15,193 nt of DNA from the NCBI GenBank assembly GCA_003021755.1, contig PXQZ01000045.1, forward strand, positions 1-15,193, in the 5' to 3' direction. The stretch comes from Halobacteriales archaeon QH_8_67_36 (GTDB lineage: Archaea > Halobacteriota > Halobacteria > Halobacteriales > Haloarculaceae). The notes below the pieces were generated by a model. That model did not search any database and was not told the DNA's origin. It was given only the letters and a program-made list of their open reading frames with translations. Positions 13,294 through 15,193 of this stretch are shown here, piece by piece (the first letter of the stretch is position 1; the number at the start of each line of letters is the position of its first letter). Both the position numbers and the translations under genes were made by a program.

Positions 13294-14196
13294 CTACTGC
13301 GGGTCGGGGTCGTAGCCCGGTCCGACTCTGAGGTCGAGTGTCCGTTCCCGCACGCGGACGTCCAGGCGCTCGTGGTCGGCGACCTCGCCGTCCCGGCTGA
13401 ACCGCACCGGCTCGCCGTGGCCGTCGACGGACAGCTCCGTCGCGCGGACGTAGGTGACGCCGTCGGTGTCGGCCGCCAGCAGCCGGTGGCCGATGGCCTC
13501 GGCGACGAGGTTGCCGGTCGGCATTCGCTCGACGATGGCGACGTCCAGCAGTCCGTCCTCCATGTCGGCCTGGCCGCCCCGTGCGACGAACTTCCGGGCG
13601 TTGCCCACGAGCAGGCAGGTCGCCGACCCGGTCCAGGTGAACGGACCATCCTCGCCGACGGCCTCGACGGTGAGGTCCAGCCCGTCGAACTCGATGGCCT
13701 CCTGGGCCCCGGTCACCAGGAAGGCGAGCGTGCCAAAGCGAGCCTTTAGGTCACCGGAAGTCGCCAGGCTGGCCTCGGCGGGGAGCCCGGCGATACAGGA
13801 GACGAGGAACGGCTCCCCGTCGGCAAAGCCCACGTCGATGGTCCGCACGTCGCCGGTGTCGGCCACCTCGATAGCTTGCCTCCGGTCGGTGACGCCGATG
13901 GTGCCCGCGAGCAGGTTCGCGGTCCCGGCCGGCACCACCGAGAGGGTCACCCCGTCGAGGTGGTCGGCCCGGGCCAGCCCCCGGACGACCTCGTTGACGG
14001 TGCCGTCGCCGCCCGCGACGGCGACCTCGGAGACGCGCGCCTCGCCAGCCGCCCGCCCGAGTTCGAGCGCGTCCCCCGGCCCCTCGGTTCGGGAGACGGC
14101 AAAGCCACGCGCGGAGAGCGATCGCTCGACGGCGTCGGCGTGGTTTCCGTCGCCGCTCACGGGGTTGAGGACCGCGCGGCGCGAGCCGACTTGCAT
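13294..14196 (-). CDS. Diacylglycerol kinase-like lipid kinase (YegS/LCB5 family)
   Basis: A 300-residue protein of the DAGK catalytic-domain family. It has the nucleotide-binding segment NPVSGDG (11-17), the key GGDGT loop (62-66) followed by VNEVVRG, and PAGTANLLA (89-97). The C-terminal beta-sandwich contains ARKFVARGGQADMEDGLLDVAIVE, where the D-x-x-DG-x-LD pattern is typical. Family members phosphorylate lipids such as diacylglycerol or long-chain bases at the inner membrane face; in archaea the substrate is likely an isoprenoid lipid, but that is inference. I chose ATG 14196 because a TATA-like ATAAGTAT (14218-14225) lies 26 bases upstream; ATG 14202 and a further upstream frame would start inside or before the promoter spacing. 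A T-rich patch near 13218-13228 on the minus strand may end the transcript. Confidence 0.9.
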   Translation of the reverse strand: MQVGSRRAVLNPVSGDGNHADAVERSLSARGFAVSRTEGPGDALELGRAAGEARVSEVAVAGGDGTVNEVVRGLARADHLDGVTLSVVPAGTANLLAGTIGVTDRRQAIEVADTGDVRTIDVGFADGEPFLVSCIAGLPAEASLATSGDLKARFGTLAFLVTGAQEAIEFDGLDLTVEAVGEDGPFTWTGSATCLLVGNARKFVARGGQADMEDGLLDVAIVERMPTGNLVAEAIGHRLLAADTDGVTYVRATELSVDGHGEPVRFSRDGEVADHERLDVRVRERTLDLRVGPGYDPDPQ

Positions 14197-14217
14197 ACCC
14201 ATACGCAGCGGTCTCGC

Positions 14218-14225
14218 ATACTTAT
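14218..14225 (-). promoter_or_regulatory. TATA box of the lipid kinase gene
   Basis: The minus strand reads ATAAGTAT, centred 26 bases before ATG 14196. The spacing supports that start and a leaderless transcript. Confidence 0.5.
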
Positions 14226-14421
14226 GTGTGCGGAACGGGCAGCGGGCTGGGGCCACGTAGAATCGCCTGTGCTCCGCACGCGCGAGTTCGTGAGCCCGCT
14301 CGTCGTCGGGCCCGTAGTGGACGCTCGCGTCGAAGTACAGCGCAGCGATGGCACGAACTGAGAGCCACGCCCGCTGTCGGATGACACCACACAGTGGGGT
14401 TGGCCGGCCGGGGCAAAACCC

Positions 14422-14748
14422 CTACGCCTCCAGCCGCGGGCCGGGGCGCCACGTGTTGCCGTCGAGGACGACCAGGTCGTAGCGTTCGAGCACCTGCAGG
14501 GCGTCGACGACGGCCGCCGGGTCGTAGTCGGCGGCGGTGTCGGCGGGGAGCGCCTCGGCGATGACGCTGCGGGTCCCGCCGTCGATGCTGGCGACCGTCG
14601 AGAGTAACACCTCCATGTCGGCAACTAGCGGGGCGAGCGACGCCTCGGCCGCGTCGGCCGGCTGGAGCTTCGCCAACACCTCGTCGTAGGGGCCGGACAG
14701 CTCCATCGACACCGTCACGTCGTCCCCGTCGTCGGTTCCGTCGGTCAT
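14422..14748 (-). CDS. Small winged-helix-like protein
   Basis: A 108-residue acidic protein without a family name that I recognise. After an Asp-rich, probably flexible N-terminus (1-12), helices are suggested at about 20-32, 36-53 and 57-67. Residues 77-104 (DPAAVVDALQVLERYDLVVL then DGNTWRPGPRL) look like the recognition helix and beta-wing of a winged helix domain: a helix ending LERYDLV, two short strands and a turn DGN. A DNA-binding or protein-interaction role is therefore possible, but the surface is acidic. ATG 14748 is preferred over ATG 14766 because a TATA-like CTATATCC (14774-14781) lies about 29 bases upstream of it. It stands alone between the lipid kinase gene and the PAS protein. 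Confidence 0.7.
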   Translation of the reverse strand: MTDGTDDGDDVTVSMELSGPYDEVLAKLQPADAAEASLAPLVADMEVLLSTVASIDGGTRSVIAEALPADTAADYDPAAVVDALQVLERYDLVVLDGNTWRPGPRLEA

Positions 14749-14773
14749 TGCCACACCACAGCGCACACGGACG

Positions 14774-14781
14774 GATATAGC
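14774..14781 (-). promoter_or_regulatory. TATA-like element of the winged-helix-like gene
   Basis: The minus strand reads CTATATCC, about 29 bases before ATG 14748. It supports that start and gives a transcript with a leader of only a few bases. Confidence 0.5.
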
Positions 14782-14835
14782 TTTGTCCCGGCTTACGACC
14801 AGCGGGCCCGTCGGGTGGCCGGGTAGCCGCGACCA

Positions 14836-15193
14836 TTACGGTGGCTCGACGCGTTCCTGCAACCCCGCCCAGTTGGCGAGCATCCCGTCGTCGTCCGGGA
14901 GCGGGATCAGCGAGACACGGTTCCGGAAGCGGCTGCCGTCGGCGCGGTAGTTCCACAGTTCGACGGTCACCGGCGCCCATATCTCGACGGCCTCCGACAG
15001 CGCGTCGACGGCCGCGGCCTCGGTGTCGGGCCCCTGGAGCAGGCGGAGGTTCTCGCCCCGGACCGCCGACAGCGAGTAACCTGTCAGTTCGCGGAAGGTC
15101 CGGGTGACGTAGACGACGGGGTTGTCCTGATACGCCGGGCCGGAAAGCACGATACCGAGCGGGGCACGGTCGAGAACCCACAGCCGCCGGCAG
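14836..15193 (-). CDS. LOV-like PAS domain protein, C-terminal part
   Basis: Only the last 118 or so residues are in the window; the 5' part lies past the right edge. The visible stretch is one complete PAS domain of the LOV-like type common in haloarchaeal sensor and response proteins: LDRAPLGIVLSGP, DNPVVYVTRTFRELTGYS, then GENLRLLQGPDT, and the sheet strands VELWNYRADGSRFRNRVSLIPL and MLANWAGLQERV. Photoactive LOV domains have GxNCRFLQ; here the flavin-binding Cys position is Leu (codon 15046-15048), so light-driven adduct formation is not expected. The protein ends right after the domain (TAA at 14836-14838), so no kinase or output domain follows it. A receiver-PAS protein or another regulator with PAS at its end would fit. 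The partner and signal are unknown. Confidence 0.85.
   Translation of the reverse strand, partial: CRRLWVLDRAPLGIVLSGPAYQDNPVVYVTRTFRELTGYSLSAVRGENLRLLQGPDTEAAAVDALSEAVEIWAPVTVELWNYRADGSRFRNRVSLIPLPDDDGMLANWAGLQERVEPP

Noticed and set aside
11952..13331. Plus-strand ORF (459 codons) opposite the sulfatase gene
   Set aside because: Shadow frame with no recognisable domain; the sulfatase motifs on the other strand are convincing.
1..15193. CRISPR array, toxin-antitoxin pair or other defence locus
   Set aside because: No spaced direct repeats, Cas-like motifs or typical small gene pairs were found; the HNH-like protein alone is not enough.

Overview
The window looks like a chromosomal segment of a haloarchaeon (class Halobacteria). 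The DNA is GC-rich, the predicted proteins are rich in Asp and Glu, and many genes have a TATA-like element about 25-28 bases before the start codon with almost no leader. The families present (LeuA1, archaeal GMP synthase subunit A, DUF2070, DUF7097-like, haloarchaeal HyuA/HyuB, a LOV-like PAS protein, a Ser tRNA without encoded CCA) are typical of this class. Genus cannot be fixed from the sequence alone; a Haloarcula-like relative is a guess.

Layout. The left block (1-4205) is read from the minus strand: an intact leuA (19-1563), a decayed FG-GAP lipoprotein gene (1760-2114), a DUF192 protein (2198-2563), a YdjM/DUF457-type membrane hydrolase (2817-3374) and a broken PAP2 phosphatase (3440-4205). 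A 320-base gene-free stretch with several stem-loops follows (4206-4525). The middle block is on the plus strand: a Cys-rich HNH-like protein (4526-5077), guaA subunit A (5134-5703) and the membrane protein DUF2070 (5819-7681). The right block is again minus-strand: tRNA-Ser(CGA) (7769-7853), hyuB (7926-9560), hyuA (9340-11205), a GtrA-like protein (11238-11648), a sulfatase/alkaline-phosphatase-superfamily protein (11655-13070), a diacylglycerol kinase-like lipid kinase (13294-14196), a small winged-helix-like protein (14422-14748) and the C-terminal end of a LOV-like PAS protein (14836 to the window end).

How the genes relate. Most are single genes with their own promoters. The likely transcription units are leuA (probably first of a branched-chain amino acid operon running off the left edge), sulfatase-gtrA (6-base gap) and hyuA-hyuB. 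Several genes touch the membrane or lipids (PAP2, YdjM family, DUF2070, GtrA, lipid kinase), but nothing shows that they act together.

Most notable result. Four loci carry deletions: the FG-GAP lipoprotein gene has only its two ends, the PAP2 gene has lost its central catalytic motif plus frame, hyuA has an in-frame loss of its second ATPase motif at a GGCCGGCC repeat, and the hyuA/hyuB junction has lost the end of hyuA and the usual start of hyuB. Core genes (leuA, guaA subunit, DUF2070, lipid kinase, tRNA) are intact. This suggests selective decay of dispensable genes rather than poor sequence, but that needs read-level checking. I found no CRISPR array, integrase, transposase or recognisable defence system.
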